From: Hirschia sp964352025
GTDB taxonomy: Bacteria > Pseudomonadota > Alphaproteobacteria > Caulobacterales > Hyphomonadaceae
DNA length: 64,000 nt
Assembly: GCA_964352025.1 (NCBI GenBank)
Contig: CAYGPZ010000007.1
Coordinates: forward strand, 62,001-126,000
Direction: 5' to 3'
The notes below the pieces were generated by a model. It saw nothing but the letters and a program-made list of their open reading frames with translations. It was not told where the DNA came from and searched no databases. Within the stretch, counting starts at the first letter, position 1, and the number at the start of each line of letters is the position of its first letter. This document shows positions 44,090-52,506 of the stretch, one piece after another. Made by a program: the position numbers and the translations under genes.

Positions 44090-44971
44090 ATGAAATTGCT
44101 ACGCGCCGCCACTTTGACTGTTGCAGACATCAAACGCTCGACTTCACTATATGCCGAGTATTTCGACTACTCAATCATTGAGGAAGGCGTTGTAGATGCT
44201 GACCTTGCTGAGAGCTGGAATGCACCCAAAACTGCTGGGCAACCTTACGCAATCATGGAACCAAGTTCTGGTGCAGAAATATACATCCGTTTTATCGAAC
44301 AGCCAAAAGTAGATAGCTTTAAAGCGCTGCGTACATACGGTTGGAACGCGATCGAAATTTGTGTCACAGATGTATTGGCAGCAAATGAGCGTATGTTGAA
44401 CAGCCCATTTGAAATCATCGGACCACCACGCGAAATCGATGGACTTCCAGCTATTTACCCGATGCAGGTAAGAGGACCAGACGAAGAGATCGTATACCTC
44501 ACGCAAATCCGCTCTGACCTGCCTGCGTTCGATCTTCCGCGCGCCTCAACACTCATAGATAAACTCTTCATTCTAGTTCTAGGATGTAGCAGCATGGATG
44601 AAGGCAATGAATGGCTTGCTAAACATGCTGGTGTGGAAATGGGCCGTGACATGGAAATCGTCTACACAATGCTTGCTGGCGCTTACGGTACAGACATGGA
44701 CGAACTTCACCGCATATCGACAATGATTCATGGGCGTGATGTATTCCTTGAAGTAGATCAATATCCTGATGCAGCGACGTCTCGCGAGAATCACGATGGA
44801 ATGTTGCCTCCGGGTATCGCAATTGGTTCAATGTGGCATCCTGATTTTGATTCGTTACCAGGCCCATGGATTAAAGAGCCAGTTGTTCGTGACGGTCCTG
44901 TCTATAAAGGCAAGCGCGCGGGTACAATGATTGGTCCTGACGGAACGCTTGTAGAAATGATTGAAGGCTAA
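44090..44971 (+). CDS. VOC-family protein 5 (cytoplasmic, two modules)
   Basis: 293 residues, no signal peptide. Module 1 begins LLRAATLTVADIKRSTSLYAEYFDYSII; module 2 begins KLFILVLGCSSMDEGNEWLAKHAGVEM and ends TLVEMIEG with the metal-ligand Glu position. This is the only VOC protein of the island predicted to be cytoplasmic. It heads an operon with a reductase and an alpha/beta hydrolase, a layout reminiscent of ring-cleavage plus C-C hydrolysis modules; the reaction is not determined. Confidence 0.78.
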   Translation: MKLLRAATLTVADIKRSTSLYAEYFDYSIIEEGVVDADLAESWNAPKTAGQPYAIMEPSSGAEIYIRFIEQPKVDSFKALRTYGWNAIEICVTDVLAANERMLNSPFEIIGPPREIDGLPAIYPMQVRGPDEEIVYLTQIRSDLPAFDLPRASTLIDKLFILVLGCSSMDEGNEWLAKHAGVEMGRDMEIVYTMLAGAYGTDMDELHRISTMIHGRDVFLEVDQYPDAATSRENHDGMLPPGIAIGSMWHPDFDSLPGPWIKEPVVRDGPVYKGKRAGTMIGPDGTLVEMIEG

Positions 44972-44975
44972 GCCC

Positions 44976-45989
44976 ATGAAACTCGCTACGCTTAAGCATA
45001 AGGTAGATCACAAACCGACAGCGGATGATTTTGCGTTTATAGATGCTCCAATTCCAAAATGTCCGGAAAATGGTGCATTGGTCCGCGTTGTTCATTTGTC
45101 TCTAGATCCGTATGTCGGATCAATCATTCGTGATAGACACATTGGACACTCAGCACCTGCACCCATGAAAGAAGTCATTTCAGGTGCCATCGTCGGTCAA
45201 GTTCTGGAAAGCACGGTAGATGGCATTTCAGAAGGTGATTGGGTTCATTCAATGGAAGGTGGCTGGCAAGAAATTGCTGCTATAGACGCACAACACCTTC
45301 GTAAAATTGATCCAACACTTGCCCCGCTATCGGCTCATGCTGGTGTGCTTGGCATGCCGGGTCTAACCGGATGGGCAGGTATTACCCAACTCGCAAAAGT
45401 CCGCGAAGGTGACACAGTGCTCGTTGATGCAGCAGCCGGACCGGTCGGTGGAACCGTTGGTCAGATTGCGCGCATCAAAGGTGCTAAACGTGTCGTTGGT
45501 ATTGCTGGCGGAGCAGAAAAGTGTGCCCTCGTAAAGAATGAGTACGGCTTTGATGCATGCGTTGACTACAAAGCTGACGGATGGCGTGACGCATTGGGTG
45601 AAGCCCTGCCAGATGGTTTGTCGGTATTCTTTGAAAACGTATCTGCAGATATGGCGATGATCGCTTTAGGCCATGCTAATCTATATGCGCGCGGCGTTTT
45701 GTGTGGGCTAGTGGATGCTTATCACACACAAACTCAGAGCCAACACGCAATGAATATTGGTTTTGTAATCGGTAAACGCGCCCAACTTAGCGGTCTTGTT
45801 GTTTATGACTATTACGACCGTTGGAATGAGTATGTTGCCGAAGCCGCCCCTTGGATTGCTGAAGGCAAACTGAAATTTGTTGAAGATAGAGTCGTCGGAT
45901 TGGAAAATGCGCCAGCTCTATTTGAACGCCTTATGAACGGTAAAAACAAAGGTAAAGCTGTCGTCACAGTATCTGACGAAAACCTATAG
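44976..45989 (+). CDS. Medium-chain NADP-dependent reductase (CurA / leukotriene B4 dehydrogenase-like)
   Basis: About 337 residues starting at MKLATLKHK just after the VOC stop. Landmarks: LVRVVHLSLDPYVGS, VLGMPGLTGWAGITQLAKVREGDTVLVDAAAGPVGGTVGQIARIKGA with the cofactor motif, and FFENVSADM. It lacks zinc ligands, as in the double-bond reductase branch, which reduces alpha-beta unsaturated ketones or aldehydes. Likely reduces an enone-like intermediate. Confidence 0.87.
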   Translation: MKLATLKHKVDHKPTADDFAFIDAPIPKCPENGALVRVVHLSLDPYVGSIIRDRHIGHSAPAPMKEVISGAIVGQVLESTVDGISEGDWVHSMEGGWQEIAAIDAQHLRKIDPTLAPLSAHAGVLGMPGLTGWAGITQLAKVREGDTVLVDAAAGPVGGTVGQIARIKGAKRVVGIAGGAEKCALVKNEYGFDACVDYKADGWRDALGEALPDGLSVFFENVSADMAMIALGHANLYARGVLCGLVDAYHTQTQSQHAMNIGFVIGKRAQLSGLVVYDYYDRWNEYVAEAAPWIAEGKLKFVEDRVVGLENAPALFERLMNGKNKGKAVVTVSDENL

Positions 45990-46002
45990 AAAGTAATAGA
46001 AA

Positions 46003-46812
46003 ATGGGGCATCCCAAACGGACATATATTGACGGAAAATTTGGTCAAATTCATGTGCGTGTTGCGTCACCAGATAGTGACGCAACTGCCCCGCCTCTTTA
46101 TTGCTTACACCAAAGCCCAAAGTCTTCACTTGAGTTTGAAGACTTTATGATTGCTGCCAGTACCGACCGTACAGTCGTTAGTTATGACTATCCCAAATAC
46201 GGAAACTCGGACGGTCCTGACAAAGAAGAAGACATTAGCATACGCGCCTATGCTGAAGCTGGTTGGCAAGTTGCCGATGCGCTCGAACATGATGTTATCG
46301 ACTTTTTCGGAAATCACACTGGCGGTAAAGTCGCCGTTGAAATGACGCTTATGCGTTCGGCCAGAGTTCATGCTATTGCTATGATTTCTGCGGCTATATT
46401 CAATGCCGAAGAACGCGCAGCATTTGAAAATATGTTTAGCCCTATTCCATTGGACAAAGAAGGCACGCGCTACAAAACCAGCTGGAAGCGTATCGCAGAA
46501 CGGACAGCTGTAGGCCTTACCTTGGAAATGATGGATAGATCATTCTATATGACCCTAATGGCAGGAGAAGCCTATGAATGGGGCCATGCTGCTGCCTTTG
46601 CATATGATGAAGAGTTCAATAAGGGCATTCAGAAAATCACTCAGCGTGTCACTGTGTTAAACCCCAAAGATGATCTCGAGTTTTGTACACCACGTATCGG
46701 AGCTCTTCTGCAAAATGGCGAAGTTATTGATACGCCACAATGGTCTCATAACTTTCTAGCTAGCGATGCGATAGAGCTCGCCAAACTAGTACGGGCCAAG
46801 CTCGACGCTTAG
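46003..46812 (+). CDS. Alpha/beta-hydrolase-fold protein lacking the usual nucleophile serine
   Basis: 269 residues. YCLHQSPKSSLEFEDFM gives the oxyanion region, and VVSYDYPKYGNSD the conserved Asp-x-x-x-x-G-S turn. The nucleophile elbow, normally G-x-S-x-G, reads GNHTGGKVAVE, with His at the serine position. A C-terminal His in TPQWSHNFLAS fits the catalytic base. Either Thr of the elbow or another residue serves, or the protein is non-hydrolytic. It closes the VOC-reductase-hydrolase operon. Confidence 0.78.
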   Translation: MGHPKRTYIDGKFGQIHVRVASPDSDATAPPLYCLHQSPKSSLEFEDFMIAASTDRTVVSYDYPKYGNSDGPDKEEDISIRAYAEAGWQVADALEHDVIDFFGNHTGGKVAVEMTLMRSARVHAIAMISAAIFNAEERAAFENMFSPIPLDKEGTRYKTSWKRIAERTAVGLTLEMMDRSFYMTLMAGEAYEWGHAAAFAYDEEFNKGIQKITQRVTVLNPKDDLEFCTPRIGALLQNGEVIDTPQWSHNFLASDAIELAKLVRAKLDA

Positions 46813-46823
46813 CCCGTATTTTT
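46790..46823 (+). terminator. Rho-independent terminator overlapping the hydrolase stop
   Basis: TACGGGC (46790-46796) pairs with GCCCGTA (46812-46818), followed by five Ts. Confidence 0.75.
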
Positions 46824-46860
46824 CGTATTCCTTAAAATCCGATAGAATTGACCTCCACGA

Positions 46861-48420
46861 CTACTCGGCAGCCGTGGCTTCCTCTGATTCCTTCTTCTTT
46901 TCGGAATCCCCGTGCCCTTCATTGTCGTATTGATACTTACCCAGGAATAATATCGGTAGCGTGGATACAAACAGGATTATCGCAGCAGAAATTAGCGTGA
47001 AGGACCAATCCTTACCCGGTAAAAGACCTAAATCTATGCCTAAGAAGTGAATCCCACGCCCATCAGCAATGTCTGTCATCATTGAAGGACCTAAACCTGC
47101 CCCTAATGCGAAGAACGCATAAATGGCACCGTAGATTGCCGAATAGCTTTTCATTCCAAAGTATTTTGAAATCATAAAGGCCATAAAGTCATATTCGACA
47201 CCGGCACCAAAACCGATCATCAAAATAGCAATCGTCGCAGTATTGGCATCTACTCCCGGCTGAGCAAGCATCCATAGCGCAAACGCTGGAGACGCTAAGA
47301 ACGCAAACGCAACACCTGGAGCCCAGAAGCGGTCAATCAGATAGCCACCGATAATACGTCCGCCAAGCACAGCCAATCCGGTAAGCGTCGCTAGCCCGAC
47401 AGCCTCGTTCATATCAATTCCATTGTGGACTAATACGCGTTCTATATTTGGAATAATCGCCCCAACAGAATAAGAAATTGGCACAAAACACAACGCTAAC
47501 AGCCAGAACCGCCAACTCTTACCGGCCTCCATCAGCGTTAAACCTGTCAAGACAACTTCCTTGCCCTTCTCTATTACCGGCGGTGCCTTTTTAATATCCA
47601 TCAACAACATCATGCAGACCGGGATCAATATCATCGCACAGAAGACGTAGGCCATCACATATTCCAGCCTAAATCCATTTTCGGCGATTAATGGTGTGAC
47701 CTGCCGCAATACAACCCAAATAAGAGCGAGAGTCCCTAAAAATGAGACTCCCAGAATTGGCAACTTAAATTTGGTAATAGAAGCATCTTTTGAAGACTCA
47801 TCATCTATGTCACGTAATCCCAACCAAGCCATAGGCAAAGCGATAGCAAGCGGTAAACACCCGACAAGCACATAGGCTGAACGCCAACCTGAACCACCAA
47901 TAAAGTGGAATGCTTCGTTAGAAACGATGTATTGCGCAAAGAATTTTGCCAATGCACCAAATACGCCTGTGGCAATCAATGCAATGCCCAGTGCAATCCC
48001 CCGATTCTTCACAAACCAATTGGCAACTGGCCGTGTAAAGGTAATGGGTAAAGTACCCGCTCCCGTAAATGCCAACAGAAGCCATAGAAATATATAGAGC
48101 GCTTTTGAACCCGTATTCAGTGACAAAGCCATCATGGAGAGGCTAAATGTCACGATGGAAATCAAAGCGACCTTCCGCGCACCAAATTTCTCTGCCAATA
48201 TGCCAATTATAGGCGCGGCACAGAATGCACCAAAGGTATAAATCGCCAGTGCATTTAGAACATCACCAACAGTCCAACCCATCGGACCAAATTCTTGCAT
48301 CAATGGAGGAATGAACACACCTACCGTGTAAAACGGCAGTGGAGATAGCCCCAATCCTACACCAACTGCTGCTGCAGTCAGGACTGGCCATCCCTCTTTG
48401 AATTCATTTTTACTAGACAA
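46861..48420 (-). CDS. Major facilitator superfamily transporter
   Basis: 519 residues with about 12 membrane helices. PPLMQEFGPMGWTVGDVLNALAIYTFGAFCAAPIIGILAEKFGARKVAL contains the MFS loop 2-3 signature (G-x-x-A-E-K-F-G-A-R-K), and the second half starts about residue 310. The acidic and Lys-rich C-terminal tail is cytoplasmic. The branch resembles monocarboxylate/oxalate-formate-type carriers, so an acid substrate or intermediate is likely. It is divergent from the amine oxidase gene around operator site 10. Confidence 0.86.
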   Translation of the reverse strand: MSSKNEFKEGWPVLTAAAVGVGLGLSPLPFYTVGVFIPPLMQEFGPMGWTVGDVLNALAIYTFGAFCAAPIIGILAEKFGARKVALISIVTFSLSMMALSLNTGSKALYIFLWLLLAFTGAGTLPITFTRPVANWFVKNRGIALGIALIATGVFGALAKFFAQYIVSNEAFHFIGGSGWRSAYVLVGCLPLAIALPMAWLGLRDIDDESSKDASITKFKLPILGVSFLGTLALIWVVLRQVTPLIAENGFRLEYVMAYVFCAMILIPVCMMLLMDIKKAPPVIEKGKEVVLTGLTLMEAGKSWRFWLLALCFVPISYSVGAIIPNIERVLVHNGIDMNEAVGLATLTGLAVLGGRIIGGYLIDRFWAPGVAFAFLASPAFALWMLAQPGVDANTATIAILMIGFGAGVEYDFMAFMISKYFGMKSYSAIYGAIYAFFALGAGLGPSMMTDIADGRGIHFLGIDLGLLPGKDWSFTLISAAIILFVSTLPILFLGKYQYDNEGHGDSEKKKESEEATAAE

Positions 48421-48472
48421 TACAACCTCCCGTACGCACGAATGCCCTTGTCGAACATCCTTATTTAGGCTC

Positions 48473-48488
48473 TAATGGTATATCATTT
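48473..48488. promoter_or_regulatory. Island palindrome, site 10 (TAATGGTATATCATTT)
   Basis: 15 of 16 matches. It lies between the MFS gene and the amine oxidase gene. Its ATG opens a frame reading M-V-Y-H-F into the oxidase, but a better start lies downstream. Confidence 0.7.
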
Positions 48489-48519
48489 CAACAGTATGTC
48501 GAGTGAGGTCAAGCAACAC

Positions 48520-49905
48520 ATGTGGTCAAGACGCAATATTTTGTTAGCTAGCGGCGCAATTGCCTCAATTTCATGCGCCCCTGCTGTAAAAAAAACACTA
48601 GATGCTGATGTTATCATTTTAGGAGCCGGTCTGTCAGGATTAAACGCTGCACGCCTTCTGGCAAGTGAAGGAGCAAAAGTAATTGTTCTTGATGCTAGCC
48701 AGCGGATCGGCGGCCGCATGTATACTCTCGATGACGTAGCTGGGCGACCGGAAGCTGGCGGCCAACAAATTGGGCAAAGCTATGCGCGTATCCGTTCAAC
48801 TGCTGAAGACCTTGGACTTAATATTGTGCAAACGGCGACGAATGGTTCTCGAGGCAAAACCATGGTTCTGGACGGACAAATGTTTGACGCAGCTGAATGG
48901 GCATCATCTCCCCTAAATACCTTTCCAGAAGAATTTAAAAAAGCGACCCCTGACACCGCTCTGTTTTTTGCTGCGATGAAATCCAATCCATTGGAAGACG
49001 ATTACGCCTGGAGAGAATTAGCTGCAGAAAATGATCTTTCTGCAAAAGATTTTCTCAAATCATCCGGGTTTGATGATGAAAATATTCGATTGATCGACAT
49101 TGCACTAAATGCAAATTCCGTTGACTCATACGCAATGTTGAACGTCTGGCGTAGCCTTTTGATTTTCAGCGGAGACTCATTTGGTGGGGAGGTTGAAGGC
49201 GGCGCTCAACGTCTACCCGAAGCAATGGCAGCTAGTCTTGAAGAAAATTCGGTTCGTCTGAATACACAGGTCGAAGGAATTGATGTCGATAACACAGGCG
49301 TAGATGTTCACACGACCCAAGGGCTATTTCGCGCATCGTTTGTTATATCAGCGCTTCCCCTTCCGGCGATGCAACATATCAAAATCAATGCGCCTTTGAG
49401 TTCAGCAAAAAAAGACGCGATTTCCAACATTCCATATACTCAAATTCAGCAAGTCCATCTGACTGTTGAAAACAACTTTTGGGAAGTAGATGGACTACCA
49501 ATCCAGATGTGGACTGACACGCCAATTGAACGCGTATTTCCAGTTCAGAACGCAGACGGAGAAACCGTATCTCTAACGTGCTGGATCAATGGTACAGGTA
49601 CTCGCCCTAATGCGAGCGATGAAGAATGGATGCAACTTGCTGAAAAAACGATGATGGATTTACGAGGCGCCAAAACGCGAGCATCCAAAGTTATAAGATG
49701 GGATTCCAATCAGCCCCTATCTGGAGGCGCATATATGCATTGGGCACCTGGGCAGGCAGCCAAGCTTGCAACGACAATGGCAAAACCTGCTGGGCGATTA
49801 CACTTTGCAGGTGAGCATCTATCTCACCTGCATACAGGAATGGAAGGCGCGATGGAATCCGGAGAACGCGCCGCCTTTGAAATTATTGATAAGATATCAA
49901 ATTAA
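48520..49905 (+). CDS. Flavin amine oxidase, Tat/lipoprotein type
   Basis: About 461 residues from an ATG at 48520 (MWSRRNILLAS). The N-terminus has twin arginines, a hydrophobic stretch and a lipobox-like ISC, so it is probably exported folded and lipidated. The FAD motif is DVIILGAGLSGLNAARLLASEGAKVIVLDASQRIGGRM, and the C-terminal FAD motif is LHFAGEHLSHLHTGMEGAMESGERAA. The family oxidises amines or performs desaturations. Alternative ATGs at 48475 and 48496 would put extra residues before the twin arginines. Its stop overlaps that of the convergent PLP gene. Confidence 0.85.
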   Translation: MWSRRNILLASGAIASISCAPAVKKTLDADVIILGAGLSGLNAARLLASEGAKVIVLDASQRIGGRMYTLDDVAGRPEAGGQQIGQSYARIRSTAEDLGLNIVQTATNGSRGKTMVLDGQMFDAAEWASSPLNTFPEEFKKATPDTALFFAAMKSNPLEDDYAWRELAAENDLSAKDFLKSSGFDDENIRLIDIALNANSVDSYAMLNVWRSLLIFSGDSFGGEVEGGAQRLPEAMAASLEENSVRLNTQVEGIDVDNTGVDVHTTQGLFRASFVISALPLPAMQHIKINAPLSSAKKDAISNIPYTQIQQVHLTVENNFWEVDGLPIQMWTDTPIERVFPVQNADGETVSLTCWINGTGTRPNASDEEWMQLAEKTMMDLRGAKTRASKVIRWDSNQPLSGGAYMHWAPGQAAKLATTMAKPAGRLHFAGEHLSHLHTGMEGAMESGERAAFEIIDKISN

Positions 49906-50948
49906 GCTTGGCATTGAATTGCTTCAAAACCTAACAGCTCAACATTGGGGGCAATGTAATCCGGTTTAATCGGTTCATCGCGCCCAAGGTCTGTTGAGAG
50001 ATATTTCTTATTATCATCAGCAAATACAGTCGCGACCGTCGCATTAGCTCCAAGTCTATCCTGAGTCATAAGTGCGCCAATAAGGTTTGCCCCAGACGAA
50101 ATTCCGACTGCTAAACCAAGTTCCGCGGCCAATTTCTGAGCCATGATTATACTGTCGCCATCGCTAACCGCTACGACATCATCAACTTTATCCAATTCGA
50201 CAATAGCAGGGATGAATTCATCAGAAATCCCCTGAATACGGTGAGCACCAACTTTATACCCAGTCGTCAGAGTCGGGGATTCGGATGGTTCAAGCGGATG
50301 AATGGAAACATTTGGGTTCACGGCGCGAAGTGCTCGACCAACGCCCATAATTGTTCCACCTGTTCCTACACCAGCTACAAATCCATCTGGTACTTTTCCG
50401 ATAGATTTTAACTGCTGAAGAATTTCACGACCTGTTTCAATTTCGTGGGCACCGCAATTATCTTTATTGCTAAACTGACATGGTAGAAACACATCTCCAC
50501 GCTCTTTAGCCAACTTTTCTGTGGCTGCAATTGAACCTAAAAATCCACCCTCTTCTTTACTCACAAGATGAAGTTCTGCTCCGATTGATCGTAGCAGTGA
50601 TTTACGCTCTGAGCTCATCCAATCTGGCATATAGATACAAACTTTGTGGCCCAAAGCGCGCCCAAGTGCTGCTACCGCGATCCCAGCATTTCCACTCGTT
50701 GCTTCAGCAATCATATCACCCGGCTTCAATGCACCAGATTCACTTGCACAACGTAAAATATTGTAGGCCATACGATCTTTAATAGATCCAGTTAAGCTGT
50801 AATGCTCTGCCTTTGCATAAACGACTCTTCTACTACCCTTCCAAATTAAGTGGATAGCAAGCAGAGGTGTTCTTCCGATCAGGTTAGATAAACTATTAAA
50901 CCGATCGGTTACAGATAAAGTTTCATCACAAAATGTAGTATGCGCCAT
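49902..50948 (-). CDS. Cysteine synthase / cystathionine beta-synthase-family PLP enzyme
   Basis: About 348 residues starting at MAHTTFCDE behind AGGAGAAAATTCT. Fold-type II landmarks: NLIGRTPLLAIHL, Schiff-base lysine K57 in GSIKDRMAYN, TSGNAGIAVAALG binding the substrate carboxylate, and VAGVGTGGTIMGVGRAL for phosphate. The usual housekeeping cysteine synthase context is missing; divergence from an Lrp regulator suggests an amino acid lyase or synthase under local control, such as a diaminopropionate- or cystathionine-type reaction. Substrate unknown. Confidence 0.84.
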   Translation of the reverse strand: MAHTTFCDETLSVTDRFNSLSNLIGRTPLLAIHLIWKGSRRVVYAKAEHYSLTGSIKDRMAYNILRCASESGALKPGDMIAEATSGNAGIAVAALGRALGHKVCIYMPDWMSSERKSLLRSIGAELHLVSKEEGGFLGSIAATEKLAKERGDVFLPCQFSNKDNCGAHEIETGREILQQLKSIGKVPDGFVAGVGTGGTIMGVGRALRAVNPNVSIHPLEPSESPTLTTGYKVGAHRIQGISDEFIPAIVELDKVDDVVAVSDGDSIIMAQKLAAELGLAVGISSGANLIGALMTQDRLGANATVATVFADDNKKYLSTDLGRDEPIKPDYIAPNVELLGFEAIQCQA

Positions 50949-51007
50949 AGAATTTTCTCCTATGGCTAGTCTGCTTGGGTAAACATCAAATTGCATTGCA
51001 GAAATAT

Positions 51008-51023
51008 AAATGATATAACTTTA
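51008..51023. promoter_or_regulatory. Island palindrome, site 11, degenerate (AAATGATATAACTTTA)
   Basis: Left half matches the consensus; the right half is poor. Located between the PLP enzyme gene and the Lrp-type regulator gene, which may have their own control. Confidence 0.4.
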
Positions 51024-51061
51024 TATTGAGGATTATTTTCGATAATAGGGATATTTATGAT

Positions 51062-51514
51062 ATGATTGACGCTACAGATCGACAAATACTGAGAATATTA
51101 CAAAATGATGCAACACATTCTTTGGAAACAATTGCATCCAAAGTGAATGTGTCGGTGAACACATGTTGGCGTCGCGTAAAACATTTAGAAGAAACAGGTG
51201 TTATCGTCGGCCGAGTCGCCATTTTAAACCCAGAAGCAGTTCAGCTCAGCCAAACAGTCATCGTGTCTATCCGTACAAATAATCACTCCGCGTCTTGGTT
51301 AGATGAATTCACAAAGAAAACGAAAAACCTGCCCGAAGTCGTTGAATTCTATCGAATGGCAGGTGACGTCGATTATCTTCTTAAGATCGTTGTAAACACA
51401 GTTGCGGACTATGACCGTGTCTACAAAGTTCTGATCTCCGACATGGAAATCGCAGACGTTAGCGCGACTTTTGCTATGGAATGCATTAAGAACACCACCG
51501 TCTTACCAGTGTAA
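51062..51514 (+). CDS. Lrp/AsnC-family transcriptional regulator
   Basis: About 150 residues starting at MIDATDRQILRILQNDA; a TTG start at 51026 would add twelve residues not seen in the family. The helix-turn-helix is ETIASKVNVSVNTCWRRVKHLEETGVI, followed by the RAM effector domain (MAGDVDYLLKIVV near residue 105). Such proteins respond to amino acids or small metabolites. Divergence from the PLP enzyme gene suggests it controls that gene. Confidence 0.9.
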   Translation: MIDATDRQILRILQNDATHSLETIASKVNVSVNTCWRRVKHLEETGVIVGRVAILNPEAVQLSQTVIVSIRTNNHSASWLDEFTKKTKNLPEVVEFYRMAGDVDYLLKIVVNTVADYDRVYKVLISDMEIADVSATFAMECIKNTTVLPV

Positions 51515-51523
51515 TTCAGCTTT

Positions 51524-52438
51524 CTAGTCTTCCTTCGTGCAGCTAACCTGAATCCATCGTAAATTGATCCCGACCCGATCCGAGCCGCCTTCGGTCCAGG
51601 CGTAGGAAACAGCGCGATCATCATCGCCTTCCATCACATATAGCGTAAGAGACGGACGATTGGTTCCATATGTCCAGTCGACATCTCTCAGTTTAAGTTT
51701 AACCTTGTGAGCTGGCTCTTCATCGGTTTCCAAAACGGCGACACCGCCCTGATCATGAATTTTCACGCCGCGCTTAAAGTACCAGTCATCTACGCCGTTA
51801 CCGCTATCTCCATGTTTAGCTCCACGCAGTATGGCAGCCCAACATTCGAACGGCCTTGCTTTACGAAAACGCGTTTCAACAGGCGCATCGTCATTTGCAC
51901 TCGTGACCCAAAATTCAGTCGAGGATAGTGTCGTAGAAATGGGCACTGAGTTAACTTCGTTTGTTTGACCAAAATACGAAGCACAATCTTTTCCAGTACC
52001 AACTCCTGAAAATTGGCCTCCATTGCGTGACCATTCGATCAAACAACCGACATCATCAGTATTGGAAATAGAGTGGGCAATAGTTTGATTTTCAGTATTT
52101 ATTTCAAGTGAGTGATTAAGTTGACCAAACTCGCCTGAATTTTCCCAGTTGTTTGATTCAAATGCGTAATTTTTCTCGTCAGCCTCACTGTGTACTAGCG
52201 CAGTAAATTCAATATGCGCTCTTGGAGCTAAAGTCGCAGGATCAACACCTGCGTCACTCGCGAAAAACCTGTGACGTTCATTATCCCAACGTCCTTCTAG
52301 AAGACTTGAAAATTCAGCAAAATCCTTCTTCAACCAGCCAGGAGCTTCTTTCGTCGTTTCGGTTTCGTCTGCCATTATTGGCGCAGACGCACATGCAGAT
52401 GCCAATAATCCAACTAACGCTAATCGTCTAAATGTCAT
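51524..52438 (-). CDS. Exported CpcT/CpeT-like lipocalin-type protein (tentative)
   Basis: 304 residues with a signal peptide holding a lipobox-like SAC. The mature part reads FAEFSSLLEGRWDNERHR, then GCLIEWSRNGGQFSGVGTGKDCASYF and TEFWV strand segments. The spacing of a Cys near each end of the middle strands and the 'G-x-F-x-G...C' pattern resemble the CpcT/CpeT bilin-lyase-like family, but I hold this loosely. It is downstream of TonB receptor 2 on the same strand, separated by a hairpin. Such folds commonly bind tetrapyrroles or other hydrophobic ligands. Confidence 0.5.
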   Translation of the reverse strand: MTFRRLALVGLLASACASAPIMADETETTKEAPGWLKKDFAEFSSLLEGRWDNERHRFFASDAGVDPATLAPRAHIEFTALVHSEADEKNYAFESNNWENSGEFGQLNHSLEINTENQTIAHSISNTDDVGCLIEWSRNGGQFSGVGTGKDCASYFGQTNEVNSVPISTTLSSTEFWVTSANDDAPVETRFRKARPFECWAAILRGAKHGDSGNGVDDWYFKRGVKIHDQGGVAVLETDEEPAHKVKLKLRDVDWTYGTNRPSLTLYVMEGDDDRAVSYAWTEGGSDRVGINLRWIQVSCTKED

Positions 52439-52459
52439 ATTTTCACCCCTAAAACGCAG

Positions 52460-52486
52460 AAGAGACGAACCTGAAGTTCGTCTCTT
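52460..52486 (-). terminator. Hairpin between TonB receptor 2 and the next gene
   Basis: AAGAGACGAAC (52460-52470) and GTTCGTCTCTT (52476-52486) form an 11-bp stem with a 5-nt loop. The minus-strand T run is short, so termination is probably partial. Confidence 0.7.
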
Positions 52487-52506
52487 CCAATTTAGATATA
52501 AAGTTT

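Noticed and set aside
48475..48519. Upstream start of the amine oxidase inside the operator
   Set aside because: No ribosome-binding site and it would bury the twin-arginine signal; 48520 is better placed.
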